Below, piece after piece: positions 24,766-33,676 of a stretch of DNA of 64,000 bases. The position numbers and the translations under genes were made by a program. The stretch covers positions 496,001-560,000 of the forward strand of contig NZ_JBDLLW010000001.1 in the NCBI RefSeq assembly GCF_043789415.1, in the 5' to 3' direction. Numbering within the stretch: the stretch's first letter is position 1; each line of letters begins with the position of its first letter. The stretch is from Renibacterium sp043789415 (GTDB lineage Bacteria > Actinomycetota > Actinomycetes > Actinomycetales > Micrococcaceae). The notes under the pieces were generated by a model. That model searched no databases. It worked only from the letters and a program-made list of their open reading frames with translations, and was not told where the DNA came from.

Positions 24766-26387
24766 TCGAACAGGCCTTTGACGGCACCGACAGTGCCACT
24801 GACCAGGCCCTTGACGTCGTCCACCGCCGAATCCACAGCACCATCCACCCCACCAATGATGCCACCCGTCACGGTGCCGACGATCCGGCCCGGGGTGCCG
24901 GCGATGCTCTCGCCGACATCTCCGCCGTGCTGGCCGCCGTCGATCAGGCCTTCCACCCCGCCGCGAATCGGATCCACTCCGGTGATCAGGCCAATGCCGC
25001 CGCGAAGCGCATCGCCCGCCCCGGCGTTCTCACCGTGCACCGCCAGATCCGGACGACCCGCCACCACCGTGGCGATATTGTACTGACTGGTGGAATCCGT
25101 TTGCAGATACTGGCTGTGCCCGCTCGAAGCCGAGCCGTGAGATGAGCTGGAAGTGGAGAGATCCTCGATCCCGGACAGCTGGTTGGGGTCATCGCCGAAG
25201 GCAGCGAGATCCGCCACCGCATCGCCCTTCGCTTCCAGCACGAACCTGTGCCCCTCCGGTACCCGGAGATTTCCGGCGTCGCTGGTTCCCAGACCAGGCG
25301 ATCCGAAGACCACCATATTGTCGAAGACGTCCGTGTGCTGCACGGCTTCCCCGGTGACGAAGGAACCATAGGAGTGCCCGATGGCGGTCAGATTGGAGTC
25401 GCGATTGGCGGCGTCCAAGCCCTCGGCGAAATGGGCCAGGCCGCGGCCGCCCTCGATGCCGTTGATCGGGCTGGCGGCTTCGACAACGCGGACTCCTTGA
25501 TCCGGGCCGGAGGGCGCGTCGTAGCCGATCCAGGCGATCAGCGCGGTGCTCTGATCATTGCCTTCCGACATATTGAGACGGTCGGTACGCCGCTTCAGGG
25601 CGAGCATATCGTTCACATACCCGCTCAGCGAGGTGTCCGGCTCAGAGCCGATGCCCGGGGTGAAAACCCCGACGTTATCGGCGGTATCGGCGTTGCCCAC
25701 GCCGACCGCGGCACGCGGCGGCTGGAGCGAGTCGTCGAAAAGCAGCACCTGGGCCTGCTCCCCGCTCGATTCCACCTTCTCAACGGATTTCCTGATCTGG
25801 TCGATGGTGCCCAGTGCCTGATTGATCTGATCGCGCCGATCGCCCTCGTCCGGCCCTAAGGAAGCCAGTTCGCGGCGCAAGGCAGCCTCTTCGGTCTCCA
25901 GCCGTAACCGGTTGGCCTGGTCGCGCACGGACGCCGGAATGCCGTCCAGATTGCCGATCCGCTCCGGGTGCTCAGCGATGTACCGGGCCTGTTCCTCAGG
26001 GCTGAGCGATTGCCACCAGTCATTCACGCTCCGCGGGTCAGATCCCTCGGGTGGCAGAGCCGGGAGCGAGCCCGCGGTGCTGCCCGGAGTGCGCCCCGAA
26101 CTACCGCCGCCCTCCACGGCACTGGCTTTGATCTGCTCCTCAGCATTCCGCACCAGCACCTTGGAGACCTCGCTGAGCATCGAGATCGCCTGGTTGAGCG
26201 CGGGCCTCATCGAGCCGGCCCAGTGCCGACGGCAGCCCGAGGCATCCGCCCCATACCAGCGGATCTGGCCGTTCAGCACCGCTTCAAGGGTGGCCGTGGT
26301 GCGGCTGAGATCTTGCGAGGTGGAGTCGACGTACTTCGCCAGGCCCTTCAGCTCCTCTGGGCTGGCCCCGAGCATTGAGTCGACCAT
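24762..26387 (-). CDS. WXG100-like plus DUF1023 alpha/beta hydrolase
   Basis: A 541-residue protein. Residues 1-100 form a helical WXG100-like hairpin (GQIRWYGADASGCRRHW). A proline- and glycine-rich linker follows, then a charged coiled-coil region (TEEAALRRELASLGPDEGDR). The DUF1023 hydrolase core has LIAWIGYDAPSGPD and the nucleophile in AIGHSYGSFVTGE, and the C-terminus is glycine-rich with GGIIGGVDGAV-type repeats. The ATG at 26387 has AAGGAG 6 nt upstream; the longer frame to 26519 is not needed. WXG-headed proteins are often type VII (ESX-like) secretion clients, so export is possible. The substrate is unknown. Confidence 0.78.
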   Translation of the reverse strand: MVDSMLGASPEELKGLAKYVDSTSQDLSRTTATLEAVLNGQIRWYGADASGCRRHWAGSMRPALNQAISMLSEVSKVLVRNAEEQIKASAVEGGGSSGRTPGSTAGSLPALPPEGSDPRSVNDWWQSLSPEEQARYIAEHPERIGNLDGIPASVRDQANRLRLETEEAALRRELASLGPDEGDRRDQINQALGTIDQIRKSVEKVESSGEQAQVLLFDDSLQPPRAAVGVGNADTADNVGVFTPGIGSEPDTSLSGYVNDMLALKRRTDRLNMSEGNDQSTALIAWIGYDAPSGPDQGVRVVEAASPINGIEGGRGLAHFAEGLDAANRDSNLTAIGHSYGSFVTGEAVQHTDVFDNMVVFGSPGLGTSDAGNLRVPEGHRFVLEAKGDAVADLAAFGDDPNQLSGIEDLSTSSSSHGSASSGHSQYLQTDSTSQYNIATVVAGRPDLAVHGENAGAGDALRGGIGLITGVDPIRGGVEGLIDGGQHGGDVGESIAGTPGRIVGTVTGGIIGGVDGAVDSAVDDVKGLVSGTVGAVKGLFD

Positions 26388-26609
26388 CGATGGCTCCTTG
26401 ATCCGGATCAGAATGTTAGAACAAACACTAGGTAAATTTCGGGGAACCGTCGATGGGGAGTTCTCCCCTGGCCCCAACCGGCCGCTGAGAGTCCCTGTGC
26501 ACAACCTGAGACTCGCCACGAAACCGCTATTGCCCGGGGCTGTAGAGCTCGCGGGAATACACTGTTTGACAGCCGGATGTGTTCACTTCCCACTCTTTTG
26601 AGGAACGCA

Positions 26610-27461
26610 ATGGAGCAGCAAGTTTTGTGCGGGCGCTATCGCCTGAGCGAGCGAATTGGTGCTGGTGCCTGTGCCGCGGTTTTCAGCGCCTATGATCTCA
26701 AGCTGGGCCGCGAGGTCGCGGTCAAGATCTTCTCCGCCGATTCAGCCGATGTGCGCCGCCAAGAGCAAGAGATTCGTGCCCTGAGCAAAGTGCAACACCC
26801 CTTCCTGATCAGCCTTTTTGACTGCGGCATCTATGAAACGGCGCTCGATGCTCCACGTGCCTATATGGTGATGGAGTTGATCCACGGTCAGGATCTACGG
26901 GTGTTACTGGCCGAAAGCTCAGTGATCGGCGGTCTGAGGCCGGCCAAGGTTGCCCGCTTCGGCTGGGCGCTGGCAGAAGCGCTGGCAGCGGTGCATTCCG
27001 CCGGTGTGATTCACCGGGACGTCAAACCCGCGAATATTCTGATCGGACGTTCCGAGTTGCCGGTGCTGTGCGATTTCGGCGTTGCTCGACTGCACGACTC
27101 GGCCCAGGCGACCAGCCCGGGGCAGACCATCGGTACCGCGAGCTACCTCAGCCCGGAGCAGGCGCTGGGAGAGGCGGTGCATCCCAGCGCGGACATCTAC
27201 TCCCTGGGCCTGGTGCTGCTGGAGTGCTTGACCGGGCAGAAAGCCTTTCCCGGTACCGCTCTAGAGGCCTCGCTCGCCCGGCTGCTCCGTGATCCGGTAA
27301 TTCCCGAGTCCCTGGAGGGCAGCTGGCAGCCTTTACTGACCGCGATGACCGAGCGCAATCCGCTGAACCGGCCCGACGCCGCCGAATGCGGACAAGTTCT
27401 CTTCGAACTGCAACTGCAAGTCCCCGCGCACCCGCTGAGTGTGCAGTTCTACATGTTTTGA
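26610..27461 (+). CDS. Soluble Ser/Thr protein kinase
   Basis: A 283-residue Hanks-type kinase domain without transmembrane or sensor region, unlike PknA/PknB. Visible are the Gly-rich loop IGAGACAAV (17-24), ATP Lys39 in VAVKIF, the catalytic loop HRDVKPANIL (Asp137), DFGVAR (Asp155) and the activation-loop GTASYLSPEQ. All key residues are present, so it should be active. GAGGAA lies before the ATG at 26610. It is divergent from the WXG/DUF1023 operon, which may include its target. Confidence 0.88.
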   Translation: MEQQVLCGRYRLSERIGAGACAAVFSAYDLKLGREVAVKIFSADSADVRRQEQEIRALSKVQHPFLISLFDCGIYETALDAPRAYMVMELIHGQDLRVLLAESSVIGGLRPAKVARFGWALAEALAAVHSAGVIHRDVKPANILIGRSELPVLCDFGVARLHDSAQATSPGQTIGTASYLSPEQALGEAVHPSADIYSLGLVLLECLTGQKAFPGTALEASLARLLRDPVIPESLEGSWQPLLTAMTERNPLNRPDAAECGQVLFELQLQVPAHPLSVQFYMF

Positions 27462-27484
27462 GGCCCTCTATAGATGTATATCTG

Positions 27485-27515
27485 CACACTCGGCGGGATA
27501 AGCGAGGGTGTTTTT
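27485..27515 (+). terminator. Intrinsic terminator after the kinase gene
   Basis: CACACTCG (27485-27492), 10-nt loop, CGAGGGTG (27503-27510; 7 of 8 pairs), then TTTTT. Confidence 0.7.
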
Positions 27516-27531
27516 AGGGGCGGCGCAGTCC

Positions 27532-27573
27532 TTGACGGGGTGAGTCCCCCACCTTAGGCTGATCGTATACGAT
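27532..27573 (+). promoter_or_regulatory. Promoter and GntR-type operator of the hpa operon
   Basis: TTGACG (27532-27537), 17-nt spacer, TAGGCT (27555-27560). Right after it, at the expected start, is the perfect 12-bp palindrome ATCGTATACGAT (27562-27573), whose GTATAC core is typical of FCD-type GntR operators. The GntR gene is second in this operon, so autoregulation is likely. Confidence 0.6.
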
Positions 27574-27614
27574 TTCATATCTCGTGAAACTCGTTGTTCA
27601 GATCGAGGAGTGCA

Positions 27615-29117
27615 ATGGCGCAATACGTCGATGAAGCGATGCTCAAAGCCGCGGGCAAAGTGATCGCGGTTCACCTCAACTATCCTTCACGGGCCGCCCA
27701 GCGTGGCCGCACCCCGGAATTCCCCTCGTACTTCCTGAAACCGAGCAGTTCCTTGAGCATCTCGGCTCAGGTGGAACGCCCGGCCGGTTGCGAGCTGCTC
27801 GGCTATGAAGGCGAAGTCGCCCTGATCATCGGCTCGCCGGCTCGACGCGTCTTCCCCGAGCAGGCTTGGCAGCACGTGCAGTGGGTCACCGCGAGCAACG
27901 ATTTAGGGGTCTACGATCTGCGCTACGCCGATAAAGGCTCCAATCTGCGTTCCAAGGGTGCCGACGGCTTCACCCCGCTCGGCCCGGAACTGATCCCGGC
28001 GCACGACGTCGACCCCGCTGGCCTGCGCATTCGAACCTGGGTCAATGGCGAACTGGTCCAAGACGATGACAGCAGCACGCTGCTCTTCCCCTTCGCCCAA
28101 CTCGTGGCCGATCTCAGCCAGCTGCTCACCTTGGAATCCGGGGACATTATCCTGACCGGCACCCCCGCCGGTGCCTCGGTCGCGGTGCCCGGCGACGTCG
28201 TCGAAATCGAGGTGAGTGGTGGATCACCCGCTGGCCACTTCAGCTCCGGGCGACTGCGTACCGAAGTCCTTGCCGGAACCACTCCACTGGCAGGCTATGG
28301 CGCTCAACCCAAAGCCGATGATCTGCAACGCGCCGAGGCCTGGGGCATCGAGACCCCGCCGAAGACGCCGGTGCTCACCGCGGAATTGAAAGGAAAGCTG
28401 GAGAGAGTCGCCACCGCGACCCTCAGCTCCCAGCTGCGCAAGCGTGGCCTGAATAATGTCTCTATCGATGGGCTCAGCTCGACCACGCCGGGTCAGAAAG
28501 TGGTTGGCACAGCCAGGACGCTGCGCTATGTACCGAACCGAGAGGATCTGTTCAAGGAATTCGGCGGTGGCTATAACGCCCAGAAGCGGGCCATCGACAC
28601 GCTGAGCGAAGGCGATGTGCTGGTGATGGAGGCACGCGGTGAAAAAGGCACCGGCACACTGGGCGACATTCTGGCGCTGCGTGCATTGCAGAACGGTGCT
28701 GCCGCGATTATCACCGACGGCGGCGTCCGGGACTACACCGCGGTGGCCCAACTTGACCTCCCGGTCTATGCCGCAAATCCCCACCCCGCGGTGCTGGGCC
28801 GCAAACATGTCCCCTGGTCGGTCGATGAAACAGTGGCCTGCGGCGGCACCACCGTGCAACCGGGCGACATCATCGTGGCGGATGCCGATGGAATCCTGGT
28901 CATTCCGCCCGCCCTGGCTGAAGAGCTCGCCGATGATTCCTTGCAACAGGAGCACGAAGAGGGCTTCATCGCCCAGATGGTGCGGGAAGGCCATGGGGTG
29001 GACGGGCTGTACCCGATGAATGCCGAATGGAGGAAGCGCTATCAGCTCTGGGCTGAGCAGCACCCCCTCGAGCAGCATCCCTGTGGCCCGAGTCAATCTG
29101 CCCTGGACCAGGCGTGA
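27615..29117 (+). CDS. FAH-family isomerase/decarboxylase fused to RraA-like domain
   Basis: A 500-residue two-domain protein. Residues 1-250 are a fumarylacetoacetate hydrolase-fold domain (GYEGEVALIIG, ASNDLGVYDLRYAD, DIILTGTPAG), the family of HpaG, which decarboxylates and isomerises the ring-cleavage product of homoprotocatechuate. From about 265 to 490 it is an RraA-like domain (VVGTARTLRYVP, GTLGDILALRALQNGAAAII, TDGGVRDYTAV), the fold of class II HMG/CHA pyruvate aldolases. The fusion may join decarboxylation to a later lyase step. The ATG at 27615 has GAGGAG just upstream. It is the first gene of the plus-strand hpa operon. Confidence 0.85.
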   Translation: MAQYVDEAMLKAAGKVIAVHLNYPSRAAQRGRTPEFPSYFLKPSSSLSISAQVERPAGCELLGYEGEVALIIGSPARRVFPEQAWQHVQWVTASNDLGVYDLRYADKGSNLRSKGADGFTPLGPELIPAHDVDPAGLRIRTWVNGELVQDDDSSTLLFPFAQLVADLSQLLTLESGDIILTGTPAGASVAVPGDVVEIEVSGGSPAGHFSSGRLRTEVLAGTTPLAGYGAQPKADDLQRAEAWGIETPPKTPVLTAELKGKLERVATATLSSQLRKRGLNNVSIDGLSSTTPGQKVVGTARTLRYVPNREDLFKEFGGGYNAQKRAIDTLSEGDVLVMEARGEKGTGTLGDILALRALQNGAAAIITDGGVRDYTAVAQLDLPVYAANPHPAVLGRKHVPWSVDETVACGGTTVQPGDIIVADADGILVIPPALAEELADDSLQQEHEEGFIAQMVREGHGVDGLYPMNAEWRKRYQLWAEQHPLEQHPCGPSQSALDQA

Positions 29118-29812
29118 ACATCTCGGTCAGCAGCAGTAAATCCGAACTGGCTTATGATTCGATCCGGCAGCGCATCCTCTCCGGTGACTACACGCCTGGG
29201 CACCGGTTGGTGCTCTCCCGGCTCGCCGAGGAACTTGATATCAGTGTGGTCCCGGTGCGCGAGGCGATCCGCCGGCTGGAGGCTGAAGGCCTGCTCACCT
29301 TCGAGCACAATGTCGGTGCCACCGTGGCGGGAATCGACAGAAACGAATACCTCTACACCATGCAGACCCTGAGCATCGTAGAGAGCGCGGCCACAGCCTT
29401 GGCGGTGCCAGCCCTGGGCCGCGAAGAGCTCACTGAAGCGCACCGGCTCAATGCCGAGATGCGAAAGTGTCTGGAACGCTTCGACCCGGTGCGGTTCACC
29501 GAGCTGAACCACGGTTTCCACGAGGTGCTCTACCGCAACTGCCCCAACCCCCACCTACTGGATCTGGTGCATCGCGGCTGGAACCGGCTCAGTGCGCTAC
29601 GCAGCTCAACCTTCAACTACATTCCCGGCCGCGCCGCGCAGTCGGTGGAGGAGCATCAAGCCTTGCTCGAGCTGATTGAGTCCGGAGCCAGCGCCGACGA
29701 CGTCGAACGCGCCGCTCGCGCTCACCGCAGCGCAACGTTGAACGCCTATCTCACGCCAGCTGAGGACCCGGCCCAGCTGGCACAAGTAGCCCCAAAGGAG
29801 AGTAATCAGTGA
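29114..29812 (+). CDS. GntR family regulator (FCD subfamily)
   Basis: A 232-residue regulator. The N-terminal winged helix reads SELAYDSIRQRILSGDYTPG to LDISVVPVREAIRRLEAEGL. The C-terminal FCD helical domain carries ligand or metal residues such as His in LNHGFHEVLYRNC and VEEHQALLELIESG. The GTG start overlaps the upstream stop as GTGA, and its own stop overlaps the next start the same way. It probably represses the hpa operon through the GTATAC palindrome and senses a pathway intermediate. Confidence 0.88.
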   Translation: MNISVSSSKSELAYDSIRQRILSGDYTPGHRLVLSRLAEELDISVVPVREAIRRLEAEGLLTFEHNVGATVAGIDRNEYLYTMQTLSIVESAATALAVPALGREELTEAHRLNAEMRKCLERFDPVRFTELNHGFHEVLYRNCPNPHLLDLVHRGWNRLSALRSSTFNYIPGRAAQSVEEHQALLELIESGASADDVERAARAHRSATLNAYLTPAEDPAQLAQVAPKESNQ

Positions 29813-30786
29813 AGTTCCGATCCGATCCCGCCGCGCAGCTGCGCGGCTCCTTTGCCGCCATGTTCACCCCCTTCACGGAGCCCGCCGGCCATGGCGAGAT
29901 CGGCGCAGTCGATGACGACTCGCTGCGCGCCATGGTCGAATGGCAGATCGACTCGGGATCGCACGGCGTCACCATCGGCGGTTCCACCGGCGAGCCGGGT
30001 GCGCAATCGGTTGCGGAGCGCGCCGCGGCGATCCGCACCGTTGCGGCCGCCGTCGACGACCGGGTGCCCTTCCTGGCCGGAACCGGCACCGCTCAGTTAC
30101 CGGAAACCTTGGAACTGACCCAGGTCGCGGTTGACTCCGGCGTCGACGCCTCGATGATCATCACGCCTTATTACGCCCGCCCCACCCAGGAAGCGCTCTA
30201 TCAGTGGTACTCGACCATCGCCCGGGAGTTCCCGAGTATGCCGTTCATTATCTACAACGTGCCCTCCCGCACCGCGGTGGACATCACCCCGGAGACGGTG
30301 GGACGACTGTTCCGCGATTTCGAGAACATTGTCGGTATCAAGGAGACCACCAAGGACTTCGAGCACTTCTCCCGGGTGCTGCACGAGTGCAAGGTCAACG
30401 AGGCGGGAAAGGATCTGCTGGTCTGGAGCGGACTGGAGTTGCTCTGCCTGCCGCTGATGGCGCTCGGCGGGGTGGGTTTCATTTCCGCACTGGCGAATAT
30501 CGCGCCGAAGGCCTCCGCCGAGATGTACAACGCCTGGATCGCCGGGGATCTGGAGACCGCGCAGCGCATTCACTACGGGGTGCACCCGCTGGTCGATCTG
30601 CTCTTCGCGGAGACCAATCCGGCCCCGGCGAAGTGGCTGATGGCGCAGCGCGGGCTGATCGCCTCGGACTACGTTCGTCCGCCGCTGATCCGGCCCACCG
30701 AAGGCGGCCTGAAAACCATCAATTCCCTGCTCTTAGCGGGCAAGGACTACCTGACACCGGTCAACACTGTGGAGCCAAAAGCATGA
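29809..30786 (+). CDS. DapA/NAL-family aldolase in hpa operon
   Basis: A 325-residue (beta/alpha)8 class I lyase. The Schiff-base Lys178 is in GIKETTKDFEH, Tyr149 is in IIYNVPSRTAVDI, and the carboxylate-binding GGSTGEPGAQ replaces the usual GTTGE region. Family members include dihydrodipicolinate synthase, N-acetylneuraminate lyase and several pyruvate-dependent aldolase-dehydratases. Its place inside the hpa operon, overlapping gntR and hpaE, argues against lysine synthesis and for cleavage of a pyruvate-forming intermediate, the role HpaI plays elsewhere. That role is inferred. Confidence 0.85.
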   Translation: MKFRSDPAAQLRGSFAAMFTPFTEPAGHGEIGAVDDDSLRAMVEWQIDSGSHGVTIGGSTGEPGAQSVAERAAAIRTVAAAVDDRVPFLAGTGTAQLPETLELTQVAVDSGVDASMIITPYYARPTQEALYQWYSTIAREFPSMPFIIYNVPSRTAVDITPETVGRLFRDFENIVGIKETTKDFEHFSRVLHECKVNEAGKDLLVWSGLELLCLPLMALGGVGFISALANIAPKASAEMYNAWIAGDLETAQRIHYGVHPLVDLLFAETNPAPAKWLMAQRGLIASDYVRPPLIRPTEGGLKTINSLLLAGKDYLTPVNTVEPKA

Positions 30787-32339
30787 GCCAGCATTACATT
30801 CCGGAGAATTTGCCGGAAAAGATCCAGCACTACATCAACGGCGAATTCGTCGATTCGATCAGCGGCGCGACCTTCGAGGTGCTCGACCCGGTGTCCAACA
30901 CCGCCTACACCACGGCGGCCGCGGGGCAGAAAGAGGATATCGACGCCGCCGTCGCCGCCGCTCGTGAGGCTTTCGTCAATGGTCCCTGGCCGAGGATGAA
31001 GGCCCGTGAGCGGGCCCGGGTGCTCAACCGGATCGCCGACGCAGTGGAGGCCCAAGAGGACCGGTTGGCCGAGCTGGAGACCTTCGACACCGGCCTGCCG
31101 ATCAAACAGGCGCGTGGTCAGGCCCAGCGCGCCGCGGAGAACTTCAGATTCTTTGCCGATCTGATCGTCGCCCAGTTCGACGACGCGATGAAGGTCCCCG
31201 GCTCGCAGCTCAATTATGTGAACCGGAAGCCGATCGGCGTCGCCGGGCTGATCACGCCCTGGAACACCCCGTTCATGCTGGAGTCCTGGAAGCTCGGCCC
31301 GGCGCTGGCCACCGGCAACTGCGTGGTGCTCAAACCCGCCGAGTTCACCCCGCTCTCCGCTTCGCTGTGGGCCACCATCTTCAAGGAAGCCGGGCTGCCC
31401 GACGGCGTGTTTAACCTGGTCAACGGTCTGGGGGAGGAGGCTGGCGACGCCCTGGTGAAGCACCCGGACGTGCCGCTAATCTCCTTCACCGGGGAGACCA
31501 CCACGGGGCAGACCATCTTCCGGAACGCCGCGGAACATCTCAAAGGCCTGTCCATGGAGTTAGGCGGCAAATCCCCCGCGGTGATCTTCGAGGACGCCGA
31601 TCTGGACGCCGCGATCGACTCCACGCTGTTCGGTGTCTTCTCGCTCAACGGCGAGCGCTGCACCGCAGGTTCCCGGATCCTGGTGCACCGCAGCGTCTAT
31701 CACGAGTTCTGCGAGCGCTACGCGGCGCGGGCCAAGAACATCGTGGTCGGCGACCCACACGATCCAGCCACCGAGGTCGGTGCGCTGGTGCACCCGGAGC
31801 ACTACGCCAAGGTGATGTCCTATGTGGAGATCGGCAAGACCGAAGGGCGTCTGCTGGCCGGAGGCGGACGGCCAGAGAACTTACCCGAGGGGCAGCAGAA
31901 CGGCAGCTACGTCTCCCCCACGGTATTCGCCGACGTCGCCCCTACGGCGCGGATCTTCCAGGAGGAGATCTTCGGTCCGGTGGTCGCGATCACCCCTTTC
32001 GACTCCGACGAGGAGGCGCTCGAACTGGCGAACGGTGTGAAGTACGGGCTGGCCGCCTATCTCTGGACCCAGGACCTGACTCGGGCGCACAATTTCGCGC
32101 AGAACGTCGAGGCCGGCATGGTCTGGCTCAACTCGCATAACGTACGTGATCTGCGCACCCCCTTCGGTGGCGTCAAAGCCTCCGGCCTGGGCCACGAGGG
32201 CGGCTACCGTTCGATCGACTTCTACACCGATCAGCAAGCCGTGCACATCACTCTCGGCGCGGTGCACACACCCCGGTTCGGAGCAACAGCTACTGAGCCT
32301 GCTCCCGCTAAAACAGCACAGTTTGGAGCCAGCAAATGA
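30783..32339 (+). CDS. hpaE: 5-carboxymethyl-2-hydroxymuconate semialdehyde dehydrogenase
   Basis: A 518-residue NAD-dependent aldehyde dehydrogenase. The catalytic Cys293 is in NGERCTAGSR, the general base Glu259 in SMELGGKSP, and the cofactor and substrate region in ITPWNTPFMLESWK. It oxidises the semialdehyde produced by HpaD. The frame is open far upstream inside the aldolase gene; the true start is the ATG at 30783, which overlaps the preceding stop (ATGA). Its stop overlaps hpaD in the same way. HpaE identity rests on family resemblance plus the adjacent dioxygenase. Confidence 0.9.
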   Translation: MSQHYIPENLPEKIQHYINGEFVDSISGATFEVLDPVSNTAYTTAAAGQKEDIDAAVAAAREAFVNGPWPRMKARERARVLNRIADAVEAQEDRLAELETFDTGLPIKQARGQAQRAAENFRFFADLIVAQFDDAMKVPGSQLNYVNRKPIGVAGLITPWNTPFMLESWKLGPALATGNCVVLKPAEFTPLSASLWATIFKEAGLPDGVFNLVNGLGEEAGDALVKHPDVPLISFTGETTTGQTIFRNAAEHLKGLSMELGGKSPAVIFEDADLDAAIDSTLFGVFSLNGERCTAGSRILVHRSVYHEFCERYAARAKNIVVGDPHDPATEVGALVHPEHYAKVMSYVEIGKTEGRLLAGGGRPENLPEGQQNGSYVSPTVFADVAPTARIFQEEIFGPVVAITPFDSDEEALELANGVKYGLAAYLWTQDLTRAHNFAQNVEAGMVWLNSHNVRDLRTPFGGVKASGLGHEGGYRSIDFYTDQQAVHITLGAVHTPRFGATATEPAPAKTAQFGASK

Positions 32340-33442
32340 GTGCTCCTGTTGACCAGACCGAGGTTCAGGAATATATGGCAGAGGCACCGGACATCGTCCG
32401 CTGCGCCTATCTGGACCTGGTGGTCACCGATCTGGCCGCTTCCCGGGCGTTCTACGTCGATCTGCTCGGGCTGCACGTCACCGAGGAGGACAACGAGGCG
32501 ATTTACCTGCGCTCCTTCGAGGAGTTCATCCACCACAATCTGGTGCTCCGCAAGGGTCCGGTGGCGGCGGCCGCGGCCTTCGCCTACCGGGTGCGGACGC
32601 CGCAGGACGTGGACAAGGCCGAGGCCTGGTACGCCGAACGCGGCTGCCGCACCGAACGACGTCGGGAAGGTTTCACCAAGGGCGTTGGAGACTCGGTCCG
32701 GGTGGAAGACCCACTTGGCTTCCCCTACGAGTTCTTCTACCAGGTGGAGCACGTGGAACGGCTCACCCAGCGCTACGACCTGTACAACGCGGGCGAGCTG
32801 GTGCGGCTGGATCACTTCAACCAAGTCACCCCGGATGTACCCAAGGGCCGGGCCTATTTGGAGGACCTGGGCTTCAAGGTCTCCGAGGACATTAAGGATT
32901 CCGACGGCGTCACCTATGCCGCCTGGATGTATCGCAAGCAGACGGTGCACGACACCGCGCTGACCGGCGGTGACGGGCCCCGGCTGCACCATATCGCCTT
33001 CTCCACCCACGAGAAGCACAACATCATCCAGATCTGCGACAAAATGGGGGCGCTGCGAATCTCCGACCGGATCGAACGCGGCCCGGGGCGGCACGGCGTC
33101 TCGAACGCCTTCTACCTCTACATCCTGGACCCGGACGGGCACCGGGTGGAGATCTACACCCAGGACTACTACACCGGGGACCCGGACAACCCGACGGTCA
33201 CCTGGGATGTGCACGATAACCAGCGCCGCGACTGGTGGGGCAACGCCGTCGTGCCGAGCTGGTACACCGAGGCCTCACCGGTGCTGGACCTCGACGGGAA
33301 CCCACAGCCCATAATCGTCCGGGAGGACAAGTCCGAAATGGCGGTCACGGTCGGTGCGGACGGCTTCTCCTACACTCGACAGACTGGGAACTTCGAGGAG
33401 CCCGGCGAGGAAGTAGGGTTCAAACTCGGCCAGCAACTCTAG
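32336..33442 (+). CDS. hpaD: 3,4-dihydroxyphenylacetate 2,3-dioxygenase (extradiol)
   Basis: A 368-residue vicinal-oxygen-chelate extradiol dioxygenase that opens homoprotocatechuate next to the diol. The metal triad is His160 (RLDHFNQ), His219 (RLHHIAF) and Glu272 (HRVEIYTQDYY); these equal His155, His214 and Glu267 of the Brevibacterium fuscum enzyme with a +5 shift. The protein is clearly of the Arthrobacter MndD / Brevibacterium HPCD type. Those two close relatives use Mn and Fe respectively, and the metal cannot be told from the ligands. The lid-loop region NPTVTWDVHDNQRRDWWG is conserved. Confidence 0.93.
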   Translation: MSAPVDQTEVQEYMAEAPDIVRCAYLDLVVTDLAASRAFYVDLLGLHVTEEDNEAIYLRSFEEFIHHNLVLRKGPVAAAAAFAYRVRTPQDVDKAEAWYAERGCRTERRREGFTKGVGDSVRVEDPLGFPYEFFYQVEHVERLTQRYDLYNAGELVRLDHFNQVTPDVPKGRAYLEDLGFKVSEDIKDSDGVTYAAWMYRKQTVHDTALTGGDGPRLHHIAFSTHEKHNIIQICDKMGALRISDRIERGPGRHGVSNAFYLYILDPDGHRVEIYTQDYYTGDPDNPTVTWDVHDNQRRDWWGNAVVPSWYTEASPVLDLDGNPQPIIVREDKSEMAVTVGADGFSYTRQTGNFEEPGEEVGFKLGQQL

Positions 33443-33472
33443 CGAGGGCCCCGCGATGGGGGCAGCGCTCCG

Positions 33473-33529
33473 CCGGATTGGGGCTGTGCCCGCTCCGCGG
33501 TGCCCACCACACCGCAGCCCCAAATCCGG
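33473..33529 (+). terminator. Terminator-like hairpin after hpaD
   Basis: CCGGATTGGGGCTG (33473-33486) pairs with CAGCCCCAAATCCGG (33515-33529) with one bulged base, about 14 bp of stem. There is no T-run after it. The rest of the 234-bp gap to the MHS gene (33530-33676) shows no clear gene or promoter. Confidence 0.5.
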
Positions 33530-33676
33530 CCTCCGCGCATCCAGGGAGTCCACAACAATGCTAAGACGACTAACTGATTCCATACCGCAGCCGATGTTTT
33601 TCACAGCGAGTGATGGCGGCGTAGCGCACCGAATTAGCTAAGTTACCCCTCGAAAATGATGAACAAAGGAGTTCAG

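Noticed and set aside
29809..30786. DapA-like gene as lysine-biosynthesis dihydrodipicolinate synthase
   Set aside because: It is translationally coupled to gntR and hpaE inside a catabolic operon and lacks the usual GTTGE form of the binding loop; housekeeping dapA normally sits with dapB.
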